Shown here one piece after another: positions 7,236-12,505 of a stretch of DNA of 12,505 bases. The stretch's first letter is position 1; each line of letters starts with the position of its first letter. Source of the stretch: DATLYB01 sp964502525 (GTDB taxonomy: Bacteria > Bacteroidota > Bacteroidia > Chitinophagales > CAIOSU01); NCBI GenBank assembly GCA_964502525.1, contig CAZCXH010000154.1, positions 1 through 12,505 on the forward strand, written 5' to 3'. Below the pieces are notes generated by a model, which was not told the origin of the DNA, ran no database searches, and was given only the letters and a program-made list of their open reading frames with translations. Both the position numbers and the translations under genes were made by a program.

Positions 7236-9641
7236 ATGCAATTACCCCGTATGAAAAGCCTCGAAATAGCGATGGTTCTCCTGCTCCTGAACGGTTTTAG
7301 CGGCTACACCCAACAGCCGGTTTTTGACGTCCTGCGCTATGACATAAGCCTTGACCTTTCGGATATAAACTCGGAGTCCTTCTCTGGGCGATGTGCCGTG
7401 CAGTTGAGATCCCTGTCCAACGGCATGCAGCACGTTGAACTGAGCCTGCTGAAGTTGCAGGTGGATTCGGTCAAACTCGGGCTCGCGCCTCTCAATTTCA
7501 GCCACAACGACACAACGATCGTTCTTGCTTTGCCGGCCGCATTGAATCAAAACGATTCAGCCGAGATTGAAATTCATTATCATGGACAACCCGCAACGGA
7601 CGCCTCGTGGGGAGGATTTTATTTCAGCAACGGGTATGCGTTCAACATCGGTGTTGCATTTTACTCAAACCCGCATGCGTTCGGCAGGGTTTGGTTTCCA
7701 TGCGTTGATAATTTCACCGACAAAGCTGTTTATGAAATGCGCGTGACAACCGCCTCATCCGACAAGGCTTTTTGCAGCGGACTATTGCAAGGCGCAACCA
7801 ACAACCCTGACGGAACGGTCACCTGGCATTGGACAATGAGCCAGGAAATTCCCACCTATCTTGCCTCCGTTGCGGTTGCGGGTTATGCATCGCTTGAAGG
7901 GAAATTTGCAAGCGTGAGCGGTGATTCGGTGCCTTATATTCTGGCGGCATTGCCATCGGATACAGCCAAACTCAAAAGTTCGTTCATTCATTTGCACGAT
8001 GCTTTCGAAGGTTTTGAAGCGTGCTTTGGCGAGCATCGCTTTGACCGTGTCGGATTTGTTGTGGTTCCGTTCAATGGTGGCGCGATGGAGCACGCCACCA
8101 ATATAGCTTATCCGCGCTTTGCAGTCACGGGCGGCTTGCAATACGAAACGTTGATGGCGCACGAGTTCAGCCACCACTGGTGGGGCGATCTTGTTACCTG
8201 CAAAACACCGGAAGACATGTGGCTCAACGAAGGATGGGCAAGTTATAGTGAAGGCATTTTTCTGGAAAGCGTTTACGGCCGGGAATCTTACAAAGAGGAA
8301 ATAAGAAAAAATCATAAAAATGTATTGCAATATGCCCATATCAGCGATGATGGCTACCGGGCGGTGTCAGGCGTTCCCCACGAATATACGTATGGCAGCA
8401 CGGTGTATGACAAAGGAGCTGACGTTGCTCACACGCTGAGGAGCTATATGGGTGACAGCCTTTTCTTCTTATGCCTGAAAAATTACCTGGATGCCTGCAA
8501 ATTTGGCAACGCCAGCAGCTATGATTTCCGTGATTTTCTGAGCCAATGCTCAGGCATTGATTTGACCGCCTTCTTTGACAACTGGGTTTTCAATCCCGGC
8601 TTCCCTCATTTTTCGGTTGACTCGTTTTTCACCATGCAGAACGGAAATGAATTTGACGTAGCGGTTTTCATTCATCAACGGCTGAAAGAAGCGCCCTCGC
8701 TTTATTCCAACGTTTCGCTTGATCTCACTTTCTTCAGCGAAAACTTTGACAGCGCCACCCGAACTGTTTTGTTTTCAGGAGGATGCGGCATTTATCACGC
8801 CACGCTCAGCTTTGAGCCGGCATTTGTTGCGATGGACCTTGGTGAGAAGATCAGCGATGCCATCACCGACAATTATGATATTATTTCATCAACCGGCACT
8901 TACACTTTTGATGAGGCGATGATGACTTTAACGGTCACCCAGGCGCCATCCAATGCCCTGGTGCGGGTGGAACATAATTGGGTGGCGCCTGACCCGATGA
9001 AGGATACCATCTCAGGGCTGCACATCTCCAGCGAGCGCTACTGGAAAGTGGATGGCATCATTCCAAACGGTTTTATTGCCAGCGCCAGAATCACTTATGA
9101 CGGCACTGCCGCCAACGGATACTTGGACCGCGACCTCATCACCAATACAGAAGACAGCCTCATTGTGTTGTTCCGGCCTGATGCGAGGAGCGAATGGGCG
9201 GCATATGCCGATTTCACTATCAATACGCAAGGCAGCGCAAATAACAAGACCGGGCAAATCACGGTAAATAATATCGGAAAAGGAGAGTATGCGCTTGGCA
9301 TTTATGATCATGACAGGGCTGTCACCGACACGCAGGTTGTTAACTTATCCTGTGTTGTTTTGAATGCGGGTAACCTGCCCCCGGATAAATCAGCTTTGAA
9401 TTTTAATGTGTTCCCAAACCCTGCCAATGATTCTTTTCTCATCAAATTGGAAAGTCCATTGCCGCATGATTCCAAAATCACGATTCTCGATTTATCGGGC
9501 AAAACGGTTCGGCAATCTGTCATGCCGAAAGGAGTGGACAAGTTTTACGTTGTCTCCGGTAACTGGAGCAAAACGGCTTACCTCATCATGCTGGAAGATG
9601 CTGACGGGAGGATGACAAAAAAGGTGATTATTTTGAATTGA
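7236..9641 (+). CDS. Secreted M1-family zinc aminopeptidase with T9SS sorting domain
   Basis: This enzyme of about 801 residues is predicted to remove N-terminal residues from peptides outside the cell. A signal peptide ends near the YTQQ segment. With the ATG at 7236 as residue 1, the substrate-anchoring motif GAMEH is at 282-286 (GAMEN in many relatives; the final His is common in Bacteroidota). The zinc motif HEFSH is at 309-313, with the third ligand E332 in NEGWASY, exactly 19 residues after the second His. The catalytic Tyr is probably Y391 (TVYDKGA). FDNWVFNPGFPHF closes the catalytic part. No ERAP1-like C-terminal domain is present. Instead, about the last 80 residues form a type A T9SS tail (NVFPNPANDSF, ITILDLSGKTV, KKVIILN). 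ATG 7251 (MKSLEIAMVLLL) is an equally plausible start; neither has a clear ribosome-binding site. It is divergent from the sigma gene. Confidence 0.9.
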   Translation: MQLPRMKSLEIAMVLLLLNGFSGYTQQPVFDVLRYDISLDLSDINSESFSGRCAVQLRSLSNGMQHVELSLLKLQVDSVKLGLAPLNFSHNDTTIVLALPAALNQNDSAEIEIHYHGQPATDASWGGFYFSNGYAFNIGVAFYSNPHAFGRVWFPCVDNFTDKAVYEMRVTTASSDKAFCSGLLQGATNNPDGTVTWHWTMSQEIPTYLASVAVAGYASLEGKFASVSGDSVPYILAALPSDTAKLKSSFIHLHDAFEGFEACFGEHRFDRVGFVVVPFNGGAMEHATNIAYPRFAVTGGLQYETLMAHEFSHHWWGDLVTCKTPEDMWLNEGWASYSEGIFLESVYGRESYKEEIRKNHKNVLQYAHISDDGYRAVSGVPHEYTYGSTVYDKGADVAHTLRSYMGDSLFFLCLKNYLDACKFGNASSYDFRDFLSQCSGIDLTAFFDNWVFNPGFPHFSVDSFFTMQNGNEFDVAVFIHQRLKEAPSLYSNVSLDLTFFSENFDSATRTVLFSGGCGIYHATLSFEPAFVAMDLGEKISDAITDNYDIISSTGTYTFDEAMMTLTVTQAPSNALVRVEHNWVAPDPMKDTISGLHISSERYWKVDGIIPNGFIASARITYDGTAANGYLDRDLITNTEDSLIVLFRPDARSEWAAYADFTINTQGSANNKTGQITVNNIGKGEYALGIYDHDRAVTDTQVVNLSCVVLNAGNLPPDKSALNFNVFPNPANDSFLIKLESPLPHDSKITILDLSGKTVRQSVMPKGVDKFYVVSGNWSKTAYLIMLEDADGRMTKKVIILN

Positions 9642-9674
9642 GGCTTTTTATAAATAGGATAAACGACATGAATG

Positions 9675-9742
9675 GGTCCAAAACAGAGTATCAAACACAA
9701 GCTGCAAGTTTGGACCGGCTTGCGAATTGGAGCCGGCAGCTT
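9675..9742. other. Interlocking inverted repeats between convergent genes
   Basis: Three perfect stems share this 68-bp stretch: 9675-9682 (GGTCCAAA) with 9709-9716 (TTTGGACC); 9715-9720 (CCGGCT) with 9731-9736 (AGCCGG); 9699-9704 (AAGCTG) with 9737-9742 (CAGCTT). The first crosses the third and overlaps the second by 2 bases, so the folds are either alternatives or a pseudoknot. The position between two converging stop codons suggests a bidirectional terminator, but there is no adjacent T-run on either strand. Confidence 0.4.
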
Positions 9743-9785
9743 GAAGCTAACACCTGAAAAATAATGCGATAGATGACGAACTCAT

Positions 9786-10871
9786 TCATAACTTCATCAC
9801 CTCCTCAACAGCGAGCAGCAATTCTTTCACGTCATTGGGGAATATCTGCCCGATGGTGCCAATCCGGAATGCACTGGCTTTGGAGAGTTTGCCGGGATAG
9901 ATCACAAATCCCCGGCTGCTGAGTTGCTGATAGAATTTTTCAAAGTCGAATTTCGGATTGTCAGGATATAAGAAGGAAGTAATAACATATCCCTGCAGTT
10001 CGGGCTTTAAATATGTTTTAAAGCCAAGTCTTTTCATGCCATCGTCAAGCACGGTTTTGTTTTTCCTGTAGCGGTCTGCCCGAGCTTTCACTCCGCCTTC
10101 TGCTTCGAGTTCGTCCAATGCCTGTCTGAAAGCCATGATGGAAAAAGTGGGTGGCGTGAAGCGAAATTGCCCGTTAGCATCCAATCCTTGCCACTGTTCG
10201 TAGAGGTCAAGGCTTAATGTCCGTGATTGTCCTTTGCAGTTTTGCAGTTGCCGATGGTTGGCGATTACAAACGAAAACCCCGGGATCCCCTCAATGCACT
10301 TGTTCGATGATGACACCAGGAAATCAATTCCCCAGTCCTTGACGGAAATATCGCATCCTCCAAAGCTGCTCATGGCATCAACGATGAGCACTTTATTTTT
10401 TGCCCGGCAAATTTGCCCGATGTGTTCTATGTCGTTAAATAGTCCCGTTGTGGTTTCGCTGTGAATGCACGCCACATGCGTGACGGCCGTATTGCTTTCG
10501 AGAAAAGATTCAAATTTTATCACATCAATCGCCTCATCTTCGGAAAAGCGGAGCATGGAATATTTTATACCATGAATCCCAGCCATCTTCGCTATCCGTT
10601 CGCCATAGGCTCCGTTGGCGATTATCAGAAGCATGTCATTCTTTCCGACAGCGCAACTGATGACGCTTTCAATCCCGAAGGTGCCTGAGCCTTGCATGAT
10701 GACGCACTCATAGCTGGGCTTTGCAACATGCGCCAATTCGAGCAGCCGGTTTCTTATTTCAGCAACCACAGCTATGAATTCTTTATCGCGGGACCCCATG
10801 TCTTCCAGCATTGCTTCTTTTACTTTCTTCGATGTAGAAAGCGGACCGGGAGTGAAGAGAAGTTTTTTCAT
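9786..10871 (-). CDS. phnW: 2-aminoethylphosphonate:pyruvate aminotransferase (PhnW-like)
   Basis: A 361-residue PLP-dependent class V aminotransferase. It interconverts 2-aminoethylphosphonate plus pyruvate and phosphonoacetaldehyde plus alanine, either breaking down the phosphonate or making it for cell-surface lipids and glycans. Visible features are the LLFTPGP start, GSGTFGIES (61-69) for phosphate binding, HSETTTG (137-143), D165 in VDAMSSFGG contacting the pyridine ring, the PLP lysine K191 in SSNKCIEGIPGF, and R336 in AFRIGTIG for the carboxylate. Length and motifs match PhnW closely. Neither phnX (breakdown) nor pepM/ppd (synthesis) lies within the window, so the direction cannot be told. 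It stands alone, convergent with the aminopeptidase gene. The start at ATG 10871 gives the normal family N terminus. A related class V aminotransferase with another substrate is less likely. Confidence 0.88.
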   Translation of the reverse strand: MKKLLFTPGPLSTSKKVKEAMLEDMGSRDKEFIAVVAEIRNRLLELAHVAKPSYECVIMQGSGTFGIESVISCAVGKNDMLLIIANGAYGERIAKMAGIHGIKYSMLRFSEDEAIDVIKFESFLESNTAVTHVACIHSETTTGLFNDIEHIGQICRAKNKVLIVDAMSSFGGCDISVKDWGIDFLVSSSNKCIEGIPGFSFVIANHRQLQNCKGQSRTLSLDLYEQWQGLDANGQFRFTPPTFSIMAFRQALDELEAEGGVKARADRYRKNKTVLDDGMKRLGFKTYLKPELQGYVITSFLYPDNPKFDFEKFYQQLSSRGFVIYPGKLSKASAFRIGTIGQIFPNDVKELLLAVEEVMKL

Positions 10872-11035
10872 GGATTGATTTTAGCGGCAAGTTTAGCATT
10901 TGGTTTGATGCGTCATTCTGTGCGGGTACCCGGTAAACCAAAATAATGATAACAAATATCTCCGCGGGTATCGTTTATAGTGGGTTATTGCGAAAATCAC
11001 TTATAATAATTGCAAGAGAATTGATTTAAATAAAT

Positions 11036-11067
11036 AATGAATGAATGAATGAATGAATCATCATCAT
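11036..11067. repeat. AATG tetranucleotide microsatellite plus ATC trinucleotide run
   Basis: Five full AATG units run from 11036 to 11055, followed by AAT and then ATCATCATCAT (11057-11067). Simple repeats of this kind gain and lose units by slippage. Here the tract is about 140-170 bp upstream of the ATG at 11208, so a length change would alter promoter spacing rather than a reading frame. The last ATG (11053) opens a 17-codon reading frame ending at 11106. Confidence 0.8.
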
Positions 11068-11102
11068 ATGCCCATTTCCCAAAAGGTGACGTTTCCTTTG
11101 CG

Positions 11103-11148
11103 TTAAGGTAACCTGCTACCTATTTCAAGTTCTCTCTTAAAGTAACCT
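11103..11148 (+). promoter_or_regulatory. Directly repeated 12-mer, possible operator
   Basis: TTAAGGTAACCT (11103-11114) and TTAAAGTAACCT (11137-11148) match at 11 of 12 positions and start 34 bp apart, about three helical turns. Both lie 60-105 bp upstream of the start codon at 11208. Same-face spacing suggests a protein-binding pair. The regulator is unknown, and this could be chance or an old duplication. Confidence 0.3.
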
Positions 11149-11207
11149 TTCAGGGAGAACGGTATATAAGGAGGCAATTCGATTGATAACCATAAAATAT
11201 TTCAATC

Positions 11208-11699
11208 ATGAAAAAGATAATTTATCTCCTGGCAATTGCTTGTGCCATTCGATGCTATGGCAACCCCGGTGCGGTGGAAATTGAAAGCAAAATTCTGAAC
11301 CACCTGGGCAGAACGCTCGGAAGTTTGGACTTATCCCTGCTCGGCATCGAGAGTTGCAACGCCACCATTTTGTTTTATGTGAATGAGGAAAACAAACTCA
11401 TGATTTATGACATCAGGAGCAGGTACCCGATGCTGAATTATTATATGGACAAAAAGCTCAACGGAACAAAAATTGATTTAGGCGGGGAAAAAGGCGATCT
11501 TTTCAAAGCGAGGATTGTTCTGTCGCGCAATGAGCAAGTTTCGGAAGCCGTAAAAGCAGAGACAAACAAAACAGCGTCTTCGCCTGAGCTTCCGTGGATG
11601 GTTCAGTTGATCGCCTGCCCGGCTTCTGCGGGCAGGCTGCCGGATGAAGGAGATCGGTCTGCAGTCAGTTTTGAAATAATTTCACTGGCGAAAAAGTAA
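11208..11699 (+). CDS. Small exported protein of unknown function with in-frame palindrome
   Basis: A 163-residue protein I cannot assign to a named family. Residues 1-18 form a signal peptide (MKKIIYLLAIACAIRCYG). Residues 48-106 hold a strand-helix-strand pattern (NATILFYVNEENKLMIYDI, then YPMLNYYMDKKLNGTKID, then FKARIVLS). This resembles the small periplasmic proteins of Bacteroidota with a compact beta-alpha-beta, TonB-C-like fold; the resemblance is by eye. Residues 108-130 look flexible. Residues 136-153 (ACPASAGRLPDEGDRSAV) are encoded by and just after a GC-rich palindrome and look unlike the rest, so they may be an inserted repeat translated in frame. The start is ATG 11208, preceded by an AT-rich leader ending TTTCAATC. 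The AAGGAGG 33 nt upstream is too far to serve this start. Confidence 0.75.
   Translation: MKKIIYLLAIACAIRCYGNPGAVEIESKILNHLGRTLGSLDLSLLGIESCNATILFYVNEENKLMIYDIRSRYPMLNYYMDKKLNGTKIDLGGEKGDLFKARIVLSRNEQVSEAVKAETNKTASSPELPWMVQLIACPASAGRLPDEGDRSAVSFEIISLAKK
11613..11637. repeat. Perfect GC-rich palindrome inside a coding sequence
   Basis: Bases 11613-11621 (GCCTGCCCG) and 11629-11637 (CGGGCAGGC) make a 9-bp perfect stem with a 7-nt loop. It covers codons 136-144 of the small exported gene without breaking the frame. It resembles dispersed CCTGCC...GGCAGG palindromes I recall from Bacteroidota genomes. The following bases to about 11666 may belong to the same element. Confidence 0.65.
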
Positions 11700-11984
11700 T
11701 CAAAGGGTGTTCATTCATCCCGATTGACAGTATTTGCGTTAAACACATACTCCCCGCCTGGAGAGGGAAAACGGTAGGATTTTTGAACTGCCCAAAAGCG
11801 AGTAATCCTCAATTTGGATTTGAACGGATAGCTCCGGTGCAACCATAATGTAGTGCGTGGAGCATCCGCCCCAATTTTTTCCACCCCGGTTTCTGCCAAA
11901 ATCTGCAAATAGGGGATGGGTGGTCACCTTTTGATCAAAGGGGTATATGCTGATGTATTCAATAACAAACTAAAAAATTTAATC
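11700..11984. other. 285-bp non-coding stretch with possible mobile-element remnant
   Basis: ATCAAAGGG occurs at 11699-11707 and again at 11934-11942, bracketing about 226 bp. Just inside the right copy is GGGTGGTCACCTTTT (11918-11932), which resembles, from memory, the repeated end sequences of Bacteroidota IS21-type elements. TTTGATCAAA (11930-11939) is a perfect palindrome. CTGGAGAGGGAA (11758-11769) recurs inverted at the window end. Two minus-strand reading frames here have no protein-like character. Confidence 0.3.
11758..11769. repeat. 12-bp repeat, inverted copy at window end (12493-12504)
   Basis: CTGGAGAGGGAA here is the exact reverse complement of TTCCCTCTCCAG at 12493-12504. The right copy follows a pyrimidine-rich run (CACCCCTTCCCTCTCC) cut by the window edge. 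It may be the first arm of a dispersed hairpin whose second arm lies outside. Chance is possible at this length. Confidence 0.35.
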
Positions 11985-12143
11985 ATGAAAACATCAGTAA
12001 ACGAAATCAGCAATGCGAGTTCTTGCAAATTGAACCGCGCGAACATGAGGAAAAATATCATCGCAGAGGTCAGAACCGCACTGGGTGAAGCCGTTGACGA
12101 ACAGCCTAACTTCCTGACGGATGATTTTGGCGGAATGTTTTAG
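11985..12143 (+). CDS. 52-residue hypothetical protein
   Basis: A short reading frame that I do not recognise. It starts MKTSVNEISNASSCKLNRAN, continues with a helical, charged stretch (MRKNIIAEVRTALGEAVDEQ) and ends in an acidic, glycine-containing tail (FLTDDFGGMF). There is no signal peptide or membrane helix; the single Cys is at residue 14. The ATG at 11985 is preferred over an in-frame ATG at 11916 because its AT-rich leader (TTTAATCATGAAAA) closely copies that of the exported gene at 11208 (TTTCAATCATGAAAA). The upstream extension also looks unlike protein. Leader-plus-short-tail peptides can be precursors of modified peptides, but no modifying enzyme is nearby, so this is not claimed. 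Confidence 0.5.
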   Translation: MKTSVNEISNASSCKLNRANMRKNIIAEVRTALGEAVDEQPNFLTDDFGGMF

Positions 12144-12161
12144 AAGCTGCTTGAAATTAAA

Positions 12162-12251
12162 AATGGAACGCAGATGACGCGGGAAAACAGGGTGATCACA
12201 GATAAAACAATCAGCGATTATCTGTACAATCCGCATTATCAGCGTTCCATT
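12162..12251. repeat. 90-bp imperfect inverted repeat, probable dispersed element
   Basis: The outer arms 12162-12171 (AATGGAACGC) and 12242-12251 (GCGTTCCATT) are perfectly complementary. After one A/A mismatch, 12173-12182 pairs with 12231-12240 with a single C/A mismatch and one G/T wobble. The inner arms 12199-12205 (CAGATAA) and 12218-12224 (TTATCTG) are again perfect. The whole folds into one long hairpin. Its wording (GGAACGCAGATGACGCGG...) resembles intergenic repeats seen many times per genome in Bacteroidota and other bacteria; that is recall, not a search. It starts 19 bp after the 52-residue ORF and could also end its transcript. Confidence 0.6.
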
Positions 12252-12267
12252 ATCATTTGTTATTATG

Positions 12268-12312
12268 ATTTAATTTAAAATTAAATAGTCTCTTTGTGAA
12301 CTAAAACAAAGA
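12268..12312. terminator. AT-rich palindrome followed by a small hairpin
   Basis: ATTTAATTT (12268-12276) and AAATTAAAT (12278-12286) form a 9-bp palindrome around one A. TCTTTGT (12291-12297) and ACAAAGA (12306-12312) form a 7-bp hairpin with an 8-nt loop. On the minus strand T-rich bases follow the hairpin's loop side only weakly, so terminator is the best but an uncertain label. An AT-rich upstream element for the next short ORF is an alternative. Confidence 0.25.
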
Positions 12313-12345
12313 CATCATTAAAAAGAAGTGAGTTTGGGCGATAGC

Positions 12346-12426
12346 ATGGAGCAGATCATCAAATCACGGAACAAAAACAAGTTAGGCAGCGCTGTTTCTG
12401 CTATAATATCATCCCTTTTGGGTTAG
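12346..12426 (+). CDS. Possible 26-residue amphipathic peptide
   Basis: The frame reads a basic N-terminal part (MEQIIKSRNKNK) and a small-residue hydrophobic end (LGSAVSAIISSLLG). An in-frame GTG at 12328, preceded by AAAAAGAA, would add six residues (MSLGDS). The composition is that of membrane-active or small inner-membrane peptides, but at this length a chance reading frame is likely. The rest of 12144-12505 holds only the repeats listed separately. Confidence 0.2.
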   Translation: MEQIIKSRNKNKLGSAVSAIISSLLG

Positions 12427-12505
12427 CCAATGATCCTGCTTGCTATCTCCATAGGGCAGTTCTAAAAATTGCTCTTTTTATCGCCTCACCCCTTCCCTCT
12501 CCAGA

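Larger units (their letters stand above)
10872..11207. other. 336-bp divergent intergenic region
   Basis: It separates phnW (leftward) from the small exported gene (rightward). Contents are a perfect 10-bp palindrome CGGGTACCCG at 10923-10932, an AATG microsatellite at 11036-11058 followed by ATC repeats, a duplicated 12-mer at 11103 and 11137, and AAGGAGG at 11168-11174. I find no full TTTG / TAnnTTTG promoter for either gene. No ORF with coding character is present. Confidence 0.5.

Noticed and set aside
7782..8339. 185-codon minus-strand reading frame
   Set aside because: It is antisense to the catalytic core of the M1 aminopeptidase, including the HEFSH region, and has no protein family features.
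11168..11174. AAGGAGG as ribosome-binding site for the exported gene
   Set aside because: It is 33 nt from the ATG at 11208. The only start at proper distance, TTG 11183, opens a 33-codon frame with no protein character.
11711..11927. Two overlapping minus-strand frames of 62-65 codons
   Set aside because: They overlap each other in different frames, lack plausible starts, and show no domain or composition of real protein.
11916..11984. Upstream ATG extending the 52-residue ORF to 75 residues
   Set aside because: The added part crosses the palindrome and possible mobile-element end, while the ATG at 11985 has a leader matching that of the gene at 11208.
1..12505. CRISPR array, tRNA, rRNA, phage or toxin-antitoxin pair
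   Set aside because: No regularly spaced repeats, cloverleaf or rRNA-like sequence, phage protein, or recognisable toxin or antitoxin was found on either strand.

Overview
The window looks like chromosomal DNA of a Bacteroidota member, most likely an environmental or uncultured lineage. The signs are two secreted metallopeptidases ending in type IX secretion (T9SS) type A sorting domains, a DUF5686 protein with an N-terminal carboxypeptidase-regulatory-like domain, an ECF sigma factor next to an anti-sigma/beta-barrel fusion, mostly AT-rich start regions without Shine-Dalgarno sequences, and promoter candidates of the TTTG / TAnnTTTG type used by this phylum. No rRNA, tRNA, CRISPR array, phage gene or intact transposase is visible.

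Layout. Bases 1-278 are non-coding: a REP-like palindrome, a perfect TAnnTTTG box and a leader with several alternative pairings. Next is a secreted M4/M36-like metalloprotease (279-2648, +). It converges, with a 9-bp gap, on a minus-strand unit read in the order ECF sigma factor (7147-6572), anti-sigma/outer-membrane-barrel fusion (6352-5168) and DUF5686 protein (5087-2658). An M1 aminopeptidase with a T9SS tail (7236-9641, +) is divergent from the sigma gene. It converges on an orphan phnW-like aminotransferase (10871-9786, -), and structured non-coding DNA lies between the two.

The right-hand 1.6 kb (10872-12505) differs from the rest. It holds one small exported protein of unknown function (11208-11699), a 52-codon ORF (11985-12143), a possible 26-32-residue amphipathic peptide (12346-12426), and many small repeats: an AATG microsatellite, a duplicated 12-mer, a GC-rich palindrome lying in frame inside the small exported gene, a 90-bp imperfect hairpin and other inverted repeats. 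It reads as an accessory region that collects repeats.

Working together: the sigma/anti-sigma/DUF5686 unit is probably an envelope-signalling module. The two T9SS-tailed peptidases could supply peptide-degrading activity at the cell surface or outside the cell. PhnW implies phosphonate (2-aminoethylphosphonate) metabolism, but its usual partners are not in the window. I found no clear multi-gene system of a new kind. The best leads are the structured leader of the protease gene, the anti-sigma protein that appears to bridge both membranes, and the palindrome inserted in frame in a coding sequence.
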